Assembly (NCBI RefSeq): GCF_013359865.1
Contig: NZ_JABMCE010000061.1
Location: 20,717-84,716, forward strand
Reading direction: 5' to 3'
From: Curtobacterium pusillum
Lineage (GTDB): Bacteria; Actinomycetota; Actinomycetes; Actinomycetales; Microbacteriaceae
DNA: 64,000 nucleotides
Shown in pieces: positions 45,956-55,195 of this stretch. The notes under the pieces were generated by a model that was given only the letters and a program-made list of their open reading frames with translations, made no database searches and was not told where the DNA came from. The position numbers and the translations under genes were made by a program. Positions within the stretch are counted from its first letter, which is position 1, and each line of letters begins with the position of its first letter.

Positions 45956-46546
45956 ATGGCACGTCGGGGTTCGTACGCGAAGGGCATCGCGAAGCGTGGC
46001 GAGATCCTCACGACGGCGCTCGAGCTCGTCGCGCAGCGGGGTTTCCGGCGCACGAGCATCAAGGACATCGCCGACGCGGTGGGGCTCACCCAGGCCGGGC
46101 TCCTGCACTACTTCGACTCCAAGGACGAGCTCTGGGTCGAGATCCTCCGGCGGCGCGACGAGATCGACCTCGCCCAGGACTGGCACGCGTCGGACCCCGC
46201 GGCACTGCTCGCCGCCATCGTCCGGCACAACACCGAGGTCCCCGGGCTCGTGCAGATGTTCGTGAACCTCTCCGCGGCCGCCGCGACCGACCCGGAGCAC
46301 CCTGCGCACGAGTACTTCCGCGAACGCTACGAGCGCAACCGCCGAGAGTTCACCTCGGACTTCCGCCAGATGCAGGAGAACGGCCGACTCCGCGCCGACG
46401 TCGATCCCGAGCACCTCGCGAGCGTGCTGCTCGCGATCTCGGACGGCATGCAGATCCAGTGGCTCTACGACCCGACGCGCGACATGGCCGAGCACGTCGA
46501 GCTGGTCGCGCGGCTCGCCATCGCGCAGGCGGTCCCGTCCGACTAG
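45956..46546 (+). CDS. TetR-family regulator of the GH3 operon
   Basis: 196 residues, HTH at about 34-55 (TSIKDIADAVGLTQAGLLHY). C-terminal part similar in layout to the TetR at 4703 (sugar-type). Divergent from the MFS/GH3 operon, with a palindromic operator between. Confidence 0.88.
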   Translation: MARRGSYAKGIAKRGEILTTALELVAQRGFRRTSIKDIADAVGLTQAGLLHYFDSKDELWVEILRRRDEIDLAQDWHASDPAALLAAIVRHNTEVPGLVQMFVNLSAAAATDPEHPAHEYFRERYERNRREFTSDFRQMQENGRLRADVDPEHLASVLLAISDGMQIQWLYDPTRDMAEHVELVARLAIAQAVPSD

Positions 46547-46669
46547 CCGGGAGGCGCGGCGAGCGCCCGGCGGACAGGTACCGCCAGTGCCTGGTGGCGT
46601 CCGGCGACCGCACGGCAGGATGGACCTGCCCGTGAGGGCACCGACCCGACGACGATGTGGAGTGACGCG

Positions 46670-47533
46670 ATGACGCGTGTAGTGGTGACCGGTGGCAGCG
46701 GCAAGCTCGGACGAGCGGTGGTGCGCGACCTCGACGAGCACGGGTACGACGTGGTCCTGCTCGACCGCGTACCCTCCCCCGACAAGCCCGAGCGAGTGCA
46801 GTTCGTGCGGACGGACCTCGGCGACTACGGGCAGGTCCTCGGCGCGTTCACCGGTGTGGACGACCGGTACGACCACGTCGACGCCGTGGTGCACCTCGCC
46901 GCCATCCCGGCCCCGGGGCAGGTGCCCGACGTCGCCCTCATCACGAACAACGTCACGGCGTCGATCAACGTCTTCCACGCCGCACGGGCCGCGCGGATCA
47001 AGAACCTCGTGTGGGCGTCGAGCGAGACCCTGCTCGGCATCCCGATGAGTGAGCACCACCCGCCGTACCTGCCCGTCGACGAGGAATTCGCCGTCCGTCC
47101 GAAGTCCTCGTACTCGCTCGGCAAGGCCGTCGAGGAGGAGATGGCCCGCCACTTCACGCACTGGGACCCCGAGCTGAAGATGATCGGGCTGCGCTTCTCG
47201 AACGTGATGGACGAGACCGACTACCCCGCGTTCCCGTGGGATGCCTCCCCCGAGGCGAAGACGTTCAACCTCTGGTCGTACATCGACTCCCGCGACGGCG
47301 CCCAGGCCGTGCGGAAGGCCGTCGAGGCCGAGCTCACCGGGTTCGAGGCGTTCGTCATCGCCAGCCCGGACACCGTCATGGACACCCCGACGATCGAACT
47401 CGTCGAGCGGTACGTGCCGGACATCGAGCGCCGCGCGGACATCGACGGCGTCAGCTCCCTGCTCTCGTCGGAGAAGGCCCGCGAGCTCCTCGGCTACGCC
47501 CCCGAGCACACGTGGCGCAACCACCGATCCTGA
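46670..47533 (+). CDS. NAD-dependent epimerase/dehydratase (extended SDR)
   Basis: 287 residues from the ATG at 46670, with GGAG before it. NAD site TGGSGKLG (7-14), catalytic Y148-x3-K152 in SSYSLGKAV. An extended SDR that may convert nucleotide sugars or sugar acids. No operon partner; substrate unknown. Confidence 0.85.
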   Translation: MTRVVVTGGSGKLGRAVVRDLDEHGYDVVLLDRVPSPDKPERVQFVRTDLGDYGQVLGAFTGVDDRYDHVDAVVHLAAIPAPGQVPDVALITNNVTASINVFHAARAARIKNLVWASSETLLGIPMSEHHPPYLPVDEEFAVRPKSSYSLGKAVEEEMARHFTHWDPELKMIGLRFSNVMDETDYPAFPWDASPEAKTFNLWSYIDSRDGAQAVRKAVEAELTGFEAFVIASPDTVMDTPTIELVERYVPDIERRADIDGVSSLLSSEKARELLGYAPEHTWRNHRS

Positions 47534-47573
47534 CCCACCCTCCCCTCCCTTCGGGCGCGGACGGGCGCGGACC

Positions 47574-49121
47574 TCAGGCCGGCAGCAGGAGTCCGTCCAG
47601 CACGAGGTCACGGGCGCGCGGCAGCAGGTCCGCCGTGAGCGCCTGCTCGTCGACGCCCGTGAGCTGCGCGATGGCCCCGATGATCGCCGCGGCCGACAGC
47701 TCGCCGTCGCACGCGCCGACGAACGCCGCGAGGGCCGTGTCCGCGTCCACCCGCCGGCCGAACCCGCCGCCCTGCACCAGCGTCATCACCGTCGGGTCGT
47801 CGTTGCCCGGCCAGTAGAAGCGCTCCTCGGTGACGTCACCGGCGACCCGGAGGTGTGCCGCAGCGAGGGCCGTGTCGTCGAGCGCGCCGAGCCAGGCAGA
47901 GGCGTCGAGGACCCGGGCGACCGTCGCGCCGAGGCCCGCGGGGTTGGAGCCGAGCATCTCGGGGACGCGCTCGAAGCGGCGGAGGTGCGCCGCGCCTCCC
48001 GACAGGGGCTTCCGGACCACGACGTACCCGAAGCCGACGCCGGTCACCCGGCGCGAGGCGAAGTCGTCGAGCCAGGCGTCGACGAGCTGGTCGAACTCGC
48101 GGGTCCCCGGCTTCGTGCCCCCGTCTCGGATCCATGTCTCGGCGTAGCCGGGCGGATCCTGTCGTTCACGCTCGATCACCCACGCGTCGAGGTCGGTCCT
48201 CGCGAACCACCCGCGCACCCGATCGAGCCCGTCGGCTCCCCAGTGGTACTCCCAGTTGCCGAGGAGCTGCGCGGTGCCCGCGGGCTCCAGGTGCTCCGCG
48301 AGCCCCCGCAGGACCGTCTCGACGAGGGCGTCGCCGACCATGCCGCCGTCGCGGTACTCGTACGACGGGACGCCCTCGCGACGTGGCGTGATGACGAAGG
48401 GCGGGTTCGAGACGATGCGGTCGAAGCGTTCCCCGGCGACCGGCTCGAACAGCGAGCCGAACCGGAACTCGATGCCGTCGATGCCGTTGAGCTGCGCGTT
48501 GAAGCGTGCGATGTCGAGCGCGCGTCGCGAGATGTCGGTCGCGACGACCTCGTCCGCGAAGCGTCGGGCGTGCAACGCCTGGATGCCGCACCCCGTGCCG
48601 AGGTCGAGCACCCGCCGGACCGGCACGGGGACCTGCAGGCCGGACAGCGTCGTGGTGGCGCCGCCGATGCCGAGGACGTGCTCCTCGCCGAGGGCCGTAC
48701 CGAGCGCCAGCTCCCCGAGGTCGGACACGATCCACCAGCTGCCGGCGCCGAGGTCGTCGACGAACGCGTAGGGGCGGAGGTCCACCGCCGGCTGCACGCG
48801 CTCGCCGTCGACCCGGACGAGACCGGCGGCGACGACGGCGTCGAGACCGGCGGACGGGAGTGCCCGCGTCGCGTCGTCCGGCGAGACCGGGAGCCCCAGC
48901 ACGAACAGGGTGGCGAGGGTGCTGAGCGGGGTCGTGTCCCGGGCGGCGAGTGCTCGGAGTGCGGCCACCCGTGAGCCGCGGTGCAGCGACGCCGCCGCCT
49001 CGGAACCCCAGAGCGCGTCGATCCGCTCGACGGTGAACCCGGCGTCGGTCAGGTCCTGCCGCAGGGCACCCGTGGCAACGGGGTCGGCGACGATCGTGGG
49101 CAGCGTGTGCGAGGTGCTCAC
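47574..49121 (-). CDS. SAM-dependent methyltransferase, HemK/PrmC-like
   Basis: 515 residues from the GTG at 49121 (VSTSHTLPTIVADP). The SAM site is VLDLGTGCGIQALHA and the NPPF motif is in FDRIVSNPPF, used by N5-glutamine and N6-adenine methyltransferases. Long N- and C-terminal regions of the actinobacterial type. Translation coupled to the ArsR-type gene (GTGA overlap). Confidence 0.85.
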   Translation of the reverse strand: MSTSHTLPTIVADPVATGALRQDLTDAGFTVERIDALWGSEAAASLHRGSRVAALRALAARDTTPLSTLATLFVLGLPVSPDDATRALPSAGLDAVVAAGLVRVDGERVQPAVDLRPYAFVDDLGAGSWWIVSDLGELALGTALGEEHVLGIGGATTTLSGLQVPVPVRRVLDLGTGCGIQALHARRFADEVVATDISRRALDIARFNAQLNGIDGIEFRFGSLFEPVAGERFDRIVSNPPFVITPRREGVPSYEYRDGGMVGDALVETVLRGLAEHLEPAGTAQLLGNWEYHWGADGLDRVRGWFARTDLDAWVIERERQDPPGYAETWIRDGGTKPGTREFDQLVDAWLDDFASRRVTGVGFGYVVVRKPLSGGAAHLRRFERVPEMLGSNPAGLGATVARVLDASAWLGALDDTALAAAHLRVAGDVTEERFYWPGNDDPTVMTLVQGGGFGRRVDADTALAAFVGACDGELSAAAIIGAIAQLTGVDEQALTADLLPRARDLVLDGLLLPA

Positions 49122-49543
49122 GCCGTGACGTCCTCGCTGCGATCCGCGCGCAGGTCCGCGCGGAGGTCCTCGCGAACGTCCGCGCGCAGGTCCGCGCGCA
49201 TGAGCGCGGCCGGGACCTCCCACGCGAACACGAGGTCGAGCAGGCCCGGGAACCGCTGCTGCACCTCGTCGAAGCGGACACGGCTGCTGCGGGTGAGGCC
49301 CTCCTGGTGCTGTTCGAGCAGCCCGGCCTCACGCAGGACGCGGAAGTGGTGCGTCAGCGTGGACTTCGGCCGGTCGATACCGACCCACCCGCAGCTGCGG
49401 ACCCCGCCGGCGGCGTCGACCAGGTAGCGGTGCAGGATCGCGAGCCGGATGGGGTCGCTCAGGGCGTCCATCACGGTGGGGAGGTCCATCTCCGCCACGG
49501 ACGGTTGCGGCAGGTGTTCGGGAGCATCCACGGGCGCGGGCAT
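49118..49543 (-). CDS. ArsR-type helix-turn-helix regulator
   Basis: 141 residues from the ATG at 49543. Winged HTH (LSDPIRLAILHRYL, then KSTLTHHFRVLREAGLL). The C-terminus carries a short internal repeat (RADLRADVREDLRADLRADR) encoded by a GTCCGCGCG-type tandem repeat. Divergent from the MFS gene at 49641, with two palindromes between. Probable repressor of that MFS gene. Confidence 0.85.
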   Translation of the reverse strand: MPAPVDAPEHLPQPSVAEMDLPTVMDALSDPIRLAILHRYLVDAAGGVRSCGWVGIDRPKSTLTHHFRVLREAGLLEQHQEGLTRSSRVRFDEVQQRFPGLLDLVFAWEVPAALMRADLRADVREDLRADLRADRSEDVTA

Positions 49544-49571
49544 GGACGGGACGCTACCACCGATCACTTCA

Positions 49572-49620
49572 CAGTACGACTTGCGTCGTACTGCAGACTG
49601 CGGTACGAATGCAGTCGTAC
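49572..49620. promoter_or_regulatory. Twin palindromic operators of the ArsR/MFS pair
   Basis: CAGTACGAC-TTGC-GTCGTACTG (49572-49593) is a perfect 9-bp inverted repeat. GTACGA-ATGCAG-TCGTAC (49603-49620) is a second, sharing the GTACGA half. They fill the gap between the divergent genes. Confidence 0.7.
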
Positions 49621-49640
49621 TACTGAACGGAAGGGTGCCC

Positions 49641-50897
49641 ATGGCGCAGTCAGCTCGCTCGGTCGTCGGGTTCTGGATCCTCGCGGCGATGCTCCTCGTG
49701 TCCGTCGCCTCCTCGGCGGTCCCGTCACCGATCTACCCCGTGTACGCCGCCGAGTGGCACCTCACGCCGCTCATGCTCACCGGCGTCTTCGCCATCTACG
49801 TCGCCGGACTCCTCGCGAGCCTGCTCGTCGCCGGCCGCCTCTCGGACCACGTCGGCCGCAAGCCCGTGCTCGTGGTCGGCGGGCTCGGCCTCGCCCTGTC
49901 CCTCGGCCTGTTCGCCGTCGCGGACGGCGTGGGCGCGCTCATCGTCGACCGCATCGTGCAGGGCGTCTCGGTCGGGCTGCTCATCGGCGCGCTCGGCGCC
50001 GCGCTGATCGACAACTCCCTCGAGCGGCACCCGAGCCTCGCGGGGGTGCTGAACGGTGTCATCCCGCCGATCGCGCTCGCCACCGGCGCCATGTCGAGCG
50101 GCGCCCTCGTCCAGTGGGGGCCAGCGCCGGAACAGCTCGTGTACGTCCTCTTCGGCGCGCTGCTCGTCCTCATGGTGATCGCACTCGTCGTCGTCCCCGA
50201 GCGGGTGACGCCGCGAGCGGGAGCCGTCCGCTCCCTCGTCCCGCGCATCAGCGTGCCCCGGTCCTCGCGTCGCCTGTTCCGCAGCGTCGCCGGCTCCCTC
50301 ATCGCGAGCTGGGCACTCGGCGGCATGTTCCTGTCACTCGTTCCCTCGGCGCTCGGCGCGGTGTTCGGCATCACGAACCACTTCGCCGCCGGCGCACTCA
50401 TCGCCGTCGTCACCGGCGTCGGTGCCCTGACCGGACTCGCCATCCAGCGGATGGACACCCGCCGCGCGGTCCTGATCGGTCTCGTCGCCCTCGTGCTCGG
50501 GCCGATCGTCACGGTCGCGTTCGTCATGGCGCACTCGCTGCCCGGCCTGATCGTCGGCAGCGCGGTCGCCGGAGTCGGCTTCGGCGCCGGGTTCCAGGCC
50601 CCGCTGCGGATGCTGCTCGCCACCGCCGCACCGACCCACCGCGCGGGACTCCTGTCCACGATCTACGTCGTGAGCTACCTGGCGTTCGGCGCACCCGCCG
50701 TGGTCGGAGGCCTGCTCGAGCCCTCGATCGGCCTCGTGCCGGTCATCGCCGGGTACGGCGCGTTCATCGTCCTCGCCGCGGCCGTCGCCCTCGTCCTGCA
50801 GCTCGTCTCCCAGGAGACCGCGTCCGTCGAGGAGGCCGCCGCCGAGGTCGTCGAGCGCACCGCGACCGGTTCGGTCCGGGTCGTCCACGCCGACTGA
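49641..50897 (+). CDS. MFS transporter (drug-efflux type)
   Basis: 418 residues, 12 helices, ATG at 49641 with GGAAGGG before it. The GRLSDHVGRKPVLV loop is the MFS signature; similar actinobacterial proteins are multidrug or unknown-substrate exporters. Regulated with the ArsR gene through the twin palindromes (inference). Confidence 0.85.
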   Translation: MAQSARSVVGFWILAAMLLVSVASSAVPSPIYPVYAAEWHLTPLMLTGVFAIYVAGLLASLLVAGRLSDHVGRKPVLVVGGLGLALSLGLFAVADGVGALIVDRIVQGVSVGLLIGALGAALIDNSLERHPSLAGVLNGVIPPIALATGAMSSGALVQWGPAPEQLVYVLFGALLVLMVIALVVVPERVTPRAGAVRSLVPRISVPRSSRRLFRSVAGSLIASWALGGMFLSLVPSALGAVFGITNHFAAGALIAVVTGVGALTGLAIQRMDTRRAVLIGLVALVLGPIVTVAFVMAHSLPGLIVGSAVAGVGFGAGFQAPLRMLLATAAPTHRAGLLSTIYVVSYLAFGAPAVVGGLLEPSIGLVPVIAGYGAFIVLAAAVALVLQLVSQETASVEEAAAEVVERTATGSVRVVHAD

Positions 50898-50909
50898 CGC
50901 GCAGCAGGC

Positions 50910-51353
50910 TCAGTGTCCGGGTCGCGCACGCTTCGTGCCGCGGGCCCGGACACCGACGCCCCGGTGCGCGTCCGCGTGCGCCGCGTCGACGTCCGCCTTG
51001 CCCCGGTCGGCCGCGTTCCGCAGCCACTGCGGACCGTGCGCCTTCACCCAGTCCCAGAAGCGGTGCAACTGGGCCCGGAGCCACGTGATGATCCGGTGGA
51101 AGAAGTGGAACTCGCTCGCGAGGACCGTCAGCCCGATGAACACCACGAGCCACCCCGGCCCGGGCAGCGGCACGAGGACGAGGCCGATCACGACAACGAG
51201 GCCGCCGACGATCCCGACCAGGACCTTGTAGACGAGGTGCACGTGCGGCCGAGCGTGGATCCACACTCGGAGGTCGTGGAACCACTGGAACCGGCGGCGC
51301 GACGCCTCGGCGCGTTCGACCGCGTCGGTCCGATCGTTCGGGTCGCCTTCCAT
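50910..51353 (-). CDS. PGPGW-motif membrane protein (TIGR02611-like)
   Basis: 147 residues. The membrane core (about 42-80) contains the PLPGPGW motif that defines the group, followed by FHFFHRIITWLRAQLHRFWDW. Unknown function, common in actinobacteria. Convergent with the MFS gene. Confidence 0.8.
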   Translation of the reverse strand: MEGDPNDRTDAVERAEASRRRFQWFHDLRVWIHARPHVHLVYKVLVGIVGGLVVVIGLVLVPLPGPGWLVVFIGLTVLASEFHFFHRIITWLRAQLHRFWDWVKAHGPQWLRNAADRGKADVDAAHADAHRGVGVRARGTKRARPGH

Positions 51354-51545
51354 GTGCGGAAATGTACGGCGGGCCGCTGGGAATCCGCGGCGCGCGCGGT
51401 GGACGTGCGGTGCGTTCGATCAGGGCCCACGCCGCCGGTTCCGGACCGACGCGCCAGCGGCGGGCCGGCCGTGCCGGTGGGGCGAGGCGCGTGGCGGCGC
51501 CGGCCCGCGCCTCCCGTCCGTCAGCGGAGCGGTCCAGGAGGCGCG

Positions 51546-51878
51546 TCAGGCGTGGGCGACGCACGTCGCGGCCCACGGGACGGCGGCGAGGCGGGCCTCC
51601 GGGATGGGTTCCCCGCCGACCGCGCACCGTCCGTAGGTGCCCGCGTCGAGCCGCGCGAGCGCGGCATCCACCTGCCGGATCCGCTGCCGCGCATCGTCCC
51701 GTACCGCGCCGAGCGAGCCGCGCTCCCAGGCGAGGGTCGCCCCCTCCGGATCGTGCTCGTCGTCGGAGTTGGCGTCCTGCCGTGCGTCGCTGACGTCGCG
51801 CATGCTCCGCTCGACGTCCGCGAGGAGTCGCTCGTTCCGCGCCCGTTCCGCGAGCAGCGCCGAGCGGGGATCGTCCAT
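51546..51878 (-). CDS. DksA/TraR-type protein with reduced zinc finger
   Basis: 110 residues. Helical coiled-coil part (LLAERARNERLLADVERSM) and GTYGRCAVGGEPIPEARL C-terminus of the DksA/TraR family. The usual four-Cys zinc finger has lost two: CAVG and CVAH instead of C-x-x-C pairs (one His remains). The protein may not bind zinc. Confidence 0.8.
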   Translation of the reverse strand: MDDPRSALLAERARNERLLADVERSMRDVSDARQDANSDDEHDPEGATLAWERGSLGAVRDDARQRIRQVDAALARLDAGTYGRCAVGGEPIPEARLAAVPWAATCVAHA

Positions 51879-51934
51879 GCCGGCCACCGTAGTCGCGTCG
51901 GAATGGCCACGCGGGCGGATGCGTTCGTATCGAC

Positions 51935-52966
51935 ATGACCAAGATCGGGTTCCTGTCGTTCGGACACTGGCGCGACGTGCCGGGGTCGAAGGTGCGCAGC
52001 GGCCGCGAGGCGCTCGTGCAGGCGATCGACCTCGCGGTCGGGGCCGAGGAGGCCGGCGTGGACGGAGCGTACTTCCGCGTGCACCACTTCGCACCGCAGC
52101 AGGCCGCGCCGTTCCCGCTGCTCTCCGCGATCGCCGCGCGCACGAGCCGCATCGAGATCGGCACCGGCGTGATCGACATGCGGTACGAGAACCCGCTGTA
52201 CATGGCCGAGGAGGCCGCGGCGGCCGACCTGATCTCCGGCGGCCGGCTCCAGCTCGGCGTCTCTCGCGGCTCACCCGAGACCGCTCTCGCCGGTTACCAG
52301 CAGTTCGGGTACGTGCCGGACGCCTCGGACGAGAACGGCGGCGACATGGCGCGGGCGCACACCGACGTGTTCCGGCGCGCGATCGCCGGCGAGCCCATGG
52401 CGAACGCGAACCCGCAGATGACCGGTGCCGTCGGCTCGCTCCCGGTCTTCCCGCGGTCCGACGGCCTCGGCGACCGGATCTGGTGGGGTGCCGGCACCCG
52501 CGCGACCGCCGAGTGGACGGCCGAACAGGGCATGAACCTCATGTCGTCGACCCTGCTGACCGAGGACATCGGCGTGCCGTTCGACGAGCTGCAGGCCGAG
52601 CAGATCGCCCGGTTCCGGACGGCCTGGGACGACATGGGCTGGGAGCGCACCCCTCGCGTCAGCGTGAGCCGGAGCATCATCCCGATCATCGACGACGAAT
52701 CGCGGCACTACTTCGGCGTGCGGGCACAGGTCGAGGGGCAGGACCAGGTCGGGCACCTCGACGGTGGACTCGCACGGTTCGGTCGCTCGTACATCGGCTC
52801 GCCGGAGGACCTCGTCGCGGAGCTCGCGGCGGACAGGGCCGTGCGTGCGGCGGACACCGTGCTCGTCACCGTGCCGAACCAGCTCGGCGTCGAATTCAAC
52901 GTGCGGCTGCTCGCCGCGGTGAAGGACGTGTTCGCCGAGGTCGACGCGGCCCCGGTCCCCGCCTGA
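51935..52966 (+). CDS. LLM-class flavin-dependent oxidoreductase
   Basis: 343 residues, ATG at 51935 (MTKIGFLSFGHWRDV). Luciferase-like fold with TSRIEIGTGVIDMRYENPLY and DLISGGRLQLGVSRG. Related to the one at 40603. Substrate unknown. Confidence 0.85.
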   Translation: MTKIGFLSFGHWRDVPGSKVRSGREALVQAIDLAVGAEEAGVDGAYFRVHHFAPQQAAPFPLLSAIAARTSRIEIGTGVIDMRYENPLYMAEEAAAADLISGGRLQLGVSRGSPETALAGYQQFGYVPDASDENGGDMARAHTDVFRRAIAGEPMANANPQMTGAVGSLPVFPRSDGLGDRIWWGAGTRATAEWTAEQGMNLMSSTLLTEDIGVPFDELQAEQIARFRTAWDDMGWERTPRVSVSRSIIPIIDDESRHYFGVRAQVEGQDQVGHLDGGLARFGRSYIGSPEDLVAELAADRAVRAADTVLVTVPNQLGVEFNVRLLAAVKDVFAEVDAAPVPA

Positions 52967-53073
52967 GCGGAGCCCGGTCCCCCTTCCTGCCGACACCCGG
53001 CCTGGGACTGTGGCGGTTCGTCGCACTCCCGTAGCGTCGAGGAGCACCTTCCCCCGCACCCCGAGGAGCTCTC

Positions 53074-53520
53074 GTGACGCTGCCGGCCGCCGGCTGGTTC
53101 CCCGATCCGCAGGACGCCACCCGCCTGCGCTGGTGGGACGGACGCGCCTGGGGAGCGGCGACGCGAGCGCTGCCGAGCCGCACGGAGCCCGTCGTGCCGG
53201 TCGTCGTCGCACCCGTGGGGCCGTCGTTCTCCGTGCAGCCCGCCGCGATCAGGACGCACTCGTGGTCGTCGGGAGGCTCCACCGTGCACCGGTTCAGCGC
53301 GTCCTCGTCGCTCGCCGTCCTGCTGGCGGCGGTGTCGGTCGTGGTGAACCCGTGGGGCGCGTGCAGTGCGGCCGGGATCCTCGCCGGACTGCTCGGGGTC
53401 GTGTGGCCGGGAGCGACCGGCGGCTGGCGGGTCCTGGCACGCAGCGCTTCGGCGAGCGCCCTGGTCCTCGCGGTGGCGACGGCCGCGGTGGCCGCCTCCG
53501 CCCAGCTCCACCTCTTCTGA
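53074..53520 (+). CDS. DUF2510-domain membrane protein
   Basis: 148 residues from a GTG. The N-terminal DUF2510 motif (PAAGWFPDPQDATRLRWWDG) is followed by two or three membrane helices. A widespread actinobacterial family without known function. Convergent with xerD. Confidence 0.82.
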   Translation: MTLPAAGWFPDPQDATRLRWWDGRAWGAATRALPSRTEPVVPVVVAPVGPSFSVQPAAIRTHSWSSGGSTVHRFSASSSLAVLLAAVSVVVNPWGACSAAGILAGLLGVVWPGATGGWRVLARSASASALVLAVATAAVAASAQLHLF

Positions 53521-53530
53521 GCGGACCGCG

Positions 53531-54526
53531 CTACCGCCGGGCCCGCGGGTGCGACGTCTGGTACACGTCCCGGAGCATGTCGGCCGTGACCATCGTGTAG
53601 ATCTGCGTCGTCGCCACGCTCGCGTGCCCGAGCAGCTCCTGCACCACACGGACGTCCGCCCCGCCCTCGAGCAGGTGCGTCGCGAACGAGTGCCGGAACG
53701 TGTGCGGCGAGACGTGCTCGGCGAGGTCGGCCCGCGACGCGGCGGCCTGGATCACGAGCCACGCGCTCTGGCGGGACAGCCGGGCGCCGCGGGCGCCGAG
53801 GAACAGCGCCGGCGTCGAGGTCCCCCGCGCCGCGAACACCGGCCGCGCCCGCACGAGGTACGCGTCGATCGCCGCGCGGGCGTAGCTGCCGAGCGGCACG
53901 ATGCGCTGCTTGTTGCCCTTGCCGGTCACCTTCACCACGGAGAGGTCTCCGTCGGCGTCGGACAGCGTCGTCACGTCGTCCACCGACAGTCCGACGGCCT
54001 CGGAGATCCGGGCCCCGGTGGCGTAGAGCAGTTCGAGCAACGCCTTGTCCCGCAGTTGCACAGGATCGTCGACACCGGTGGAGCCATCGGCCGACACCGC
54101 GGCGAGCAACCGCTCCATGTCGTGCACCGAGATCGCCTTCGGCAGGCGCATGGGTGCTTTCGGCGGGCGGACGGACGCGCCCGGGTCCAGCTGCAGCCAC
54201 CCCTCTCCCGCGGCGAACGCGGTGAACGACCGCACGGAGCTGAGCATCCGCGCGACGGACCTCGGCGAGAGCGGCCCCGAGGGACGTGTCGCGAGGTGCG
54301 TCACGAACCCGGAGAGGTCCGCTCGCGCGATCCGTCCGACGTCGTCGAGCACGGCCGATCCCCCGGCCCGGTCGGCACCGTCGGAGTCGATCGGCGGGAC
54401 GGTCTCCAGCCAGGCCGCGAACGTCGCGAGGTCACGCCGGTACGCGGACAGGGTGTGCTGCGACAGCCCGCGCTCGATCGCGATGTGCCGCAGGTACGTC
54501 TCCGTGGCGCGGTCGAGCGGGATCAC
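53531..54526 (-). CDS. xerD: Site-specific tyrosine recombinase XerD
   Basis: 331 residues, GTG start. Catalytic residues: R in GARISEA, H275 and R278 in HTFRHSF, H301 in LGHASV, and Y310 in TQIYTM. Resolves chromosome dimers at dif with XerC. Its place after pyrG and the Nudix gene is the standard actinobacterial one, so I call it XerD rather than a phage integrase. Confidence 0.93.
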   Translation of the reverse strand: MIPLDRATETYLRHIAIERGLSQHTLSAYRRDLATFAAWLETVPPIDSDGADRAGGSAVLDDVGRIARADLSGFVTHLATRPSGPLSPRSVARMLSSVRSFTAFAAGEGWLQLDPGASVRPPKAPMRLPKAISVHDMERLLAAVSADGSTGVDDPVQLRDKALLELLYATGARISEAVGLSVDDVTTLSDADGDLSVVKVTGKGNKQRIVPLGSYARAAIDAYLVRARPVFAARGTSTPALFLGARGARLSRQSAWLVIQAAASRADLAEHVSPHTFRHSFATHLLEGGADVRVVQELLGHASVATTQIYTMVTADMLRDVYQTSHPRARR

Positions 54527-54535
54527 CCCATGAGG

Positions 54536-55105
54536 CTAGCGCCGCTCGGCGGCGTCCACGGCGAGCGTCGCCACGACGAGGGCGGAGTTGTGCAGCCGGC
54601 CGTCGAGGATCGCCTCCACCAGCTCGGCGCGCGGCACCCAGCGCGTCACGATGTCCGCCTCTTCCCCCTCACGGTCGAACGCCGACGCGGTGGCGCGGAC
54701 GTTCCGTGCGCGGTAGATCTGGATGAACTCGTCGCTGCCACCGGACGACGTGTTGTACTGCACGAGGGGTTCCCAGGTGTCCGCCTCGAGGTCGGCTTCC
54801 TCGGCCAGCTCGCGCTTGGCGGCGGTGAGCCGGTCCTCGCCCTCCATGTCGAGCAGACCCGCGGGGAGCTCCCAGTCGCGCAGCCGAACCGGGTGGCGGT
54901 ACTGCTGGATGACGAGCACGCGACCCTCGTCGTCCTCCGCGTAGACGGCGACGGCGCCCGTGTGGTCGACGTACTCGCGGACCATCGAGTCGTCGTGGTA
55001 CGCGATGGTGTCCCGTCGGACGTCCCACACCGCCCCCTCGTAGACGACCCTGGAGTCGGTGATCTCGAAGGAGGCGGGTTCGTCGGCGATCGGTGCGTCA
55101 GTCAC
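54536..55105 (-). CDS. Nudix hydrolase, ADP-ribose pyrophosphatase type
   Basis: 189 residues from the GTG at 55105. The Nudix box is intact (GLLDMEGEDRLTAAKRELAE, then EADLEA). Likely hydrolyses ADP-ribose to AMP and ribose-5-phosphate. 9 bp before xerD. Confidence 0.9.
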   Translation of the reverse strand: MTDAPIADEPASFEITDSRVVYEGAVWDVRRDTIAYHDDSMVREYVDHTGAVAVYAEDDEGRVLVIQQYRHPVRLRDWELPAGLLDMEGEDRLTAAKRELAEEADLEADTWEPLVQYNTSSGGSDEFIQIYRARNVRATASAFDREGEEADIVTRWVPRAELVEAILDGRLHNSALVVATLAVDAAERR

Positions 55106-55132
55106 GTCACCATCCAAGCACGCGACCCGGAG

Positions 55133-55178
55133 ACGGACGGGAGGAACGGTGCCAGCTGGCACCGTTCCTCCCGTCCGT
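55133..55178 (-). terminator. 46-bp perfect palindrome after pyrG
   Basis: Each arm is 23 bases and they meet without a spacer at GCCAG|CTGGC. It lies between the pyrG stop and the Nudix start. It would form a hairpin terminator in RNA or a cruciform in DNA. Confidence 0.8.
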
Positions 55179-55195
55179 TCCTGGCGGGCTCGCGC

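Noticed and set aside
42090..46265. 1391-codon open frame on the plus strand
   Set aside because: It runs antisense to the GH3 and MFS genes, which have clear motifs. Long antisense frames arise from GC-rich codon bias; its translation is Arg/Gly/Asp-rich without domains.
53531..54526. Phage integrase
   Set aside because: The tyrosine recombinase lies in the conserved pyrG-Nudix-xerD order with no phage genes or att-like repeats, so XerD is the better call.
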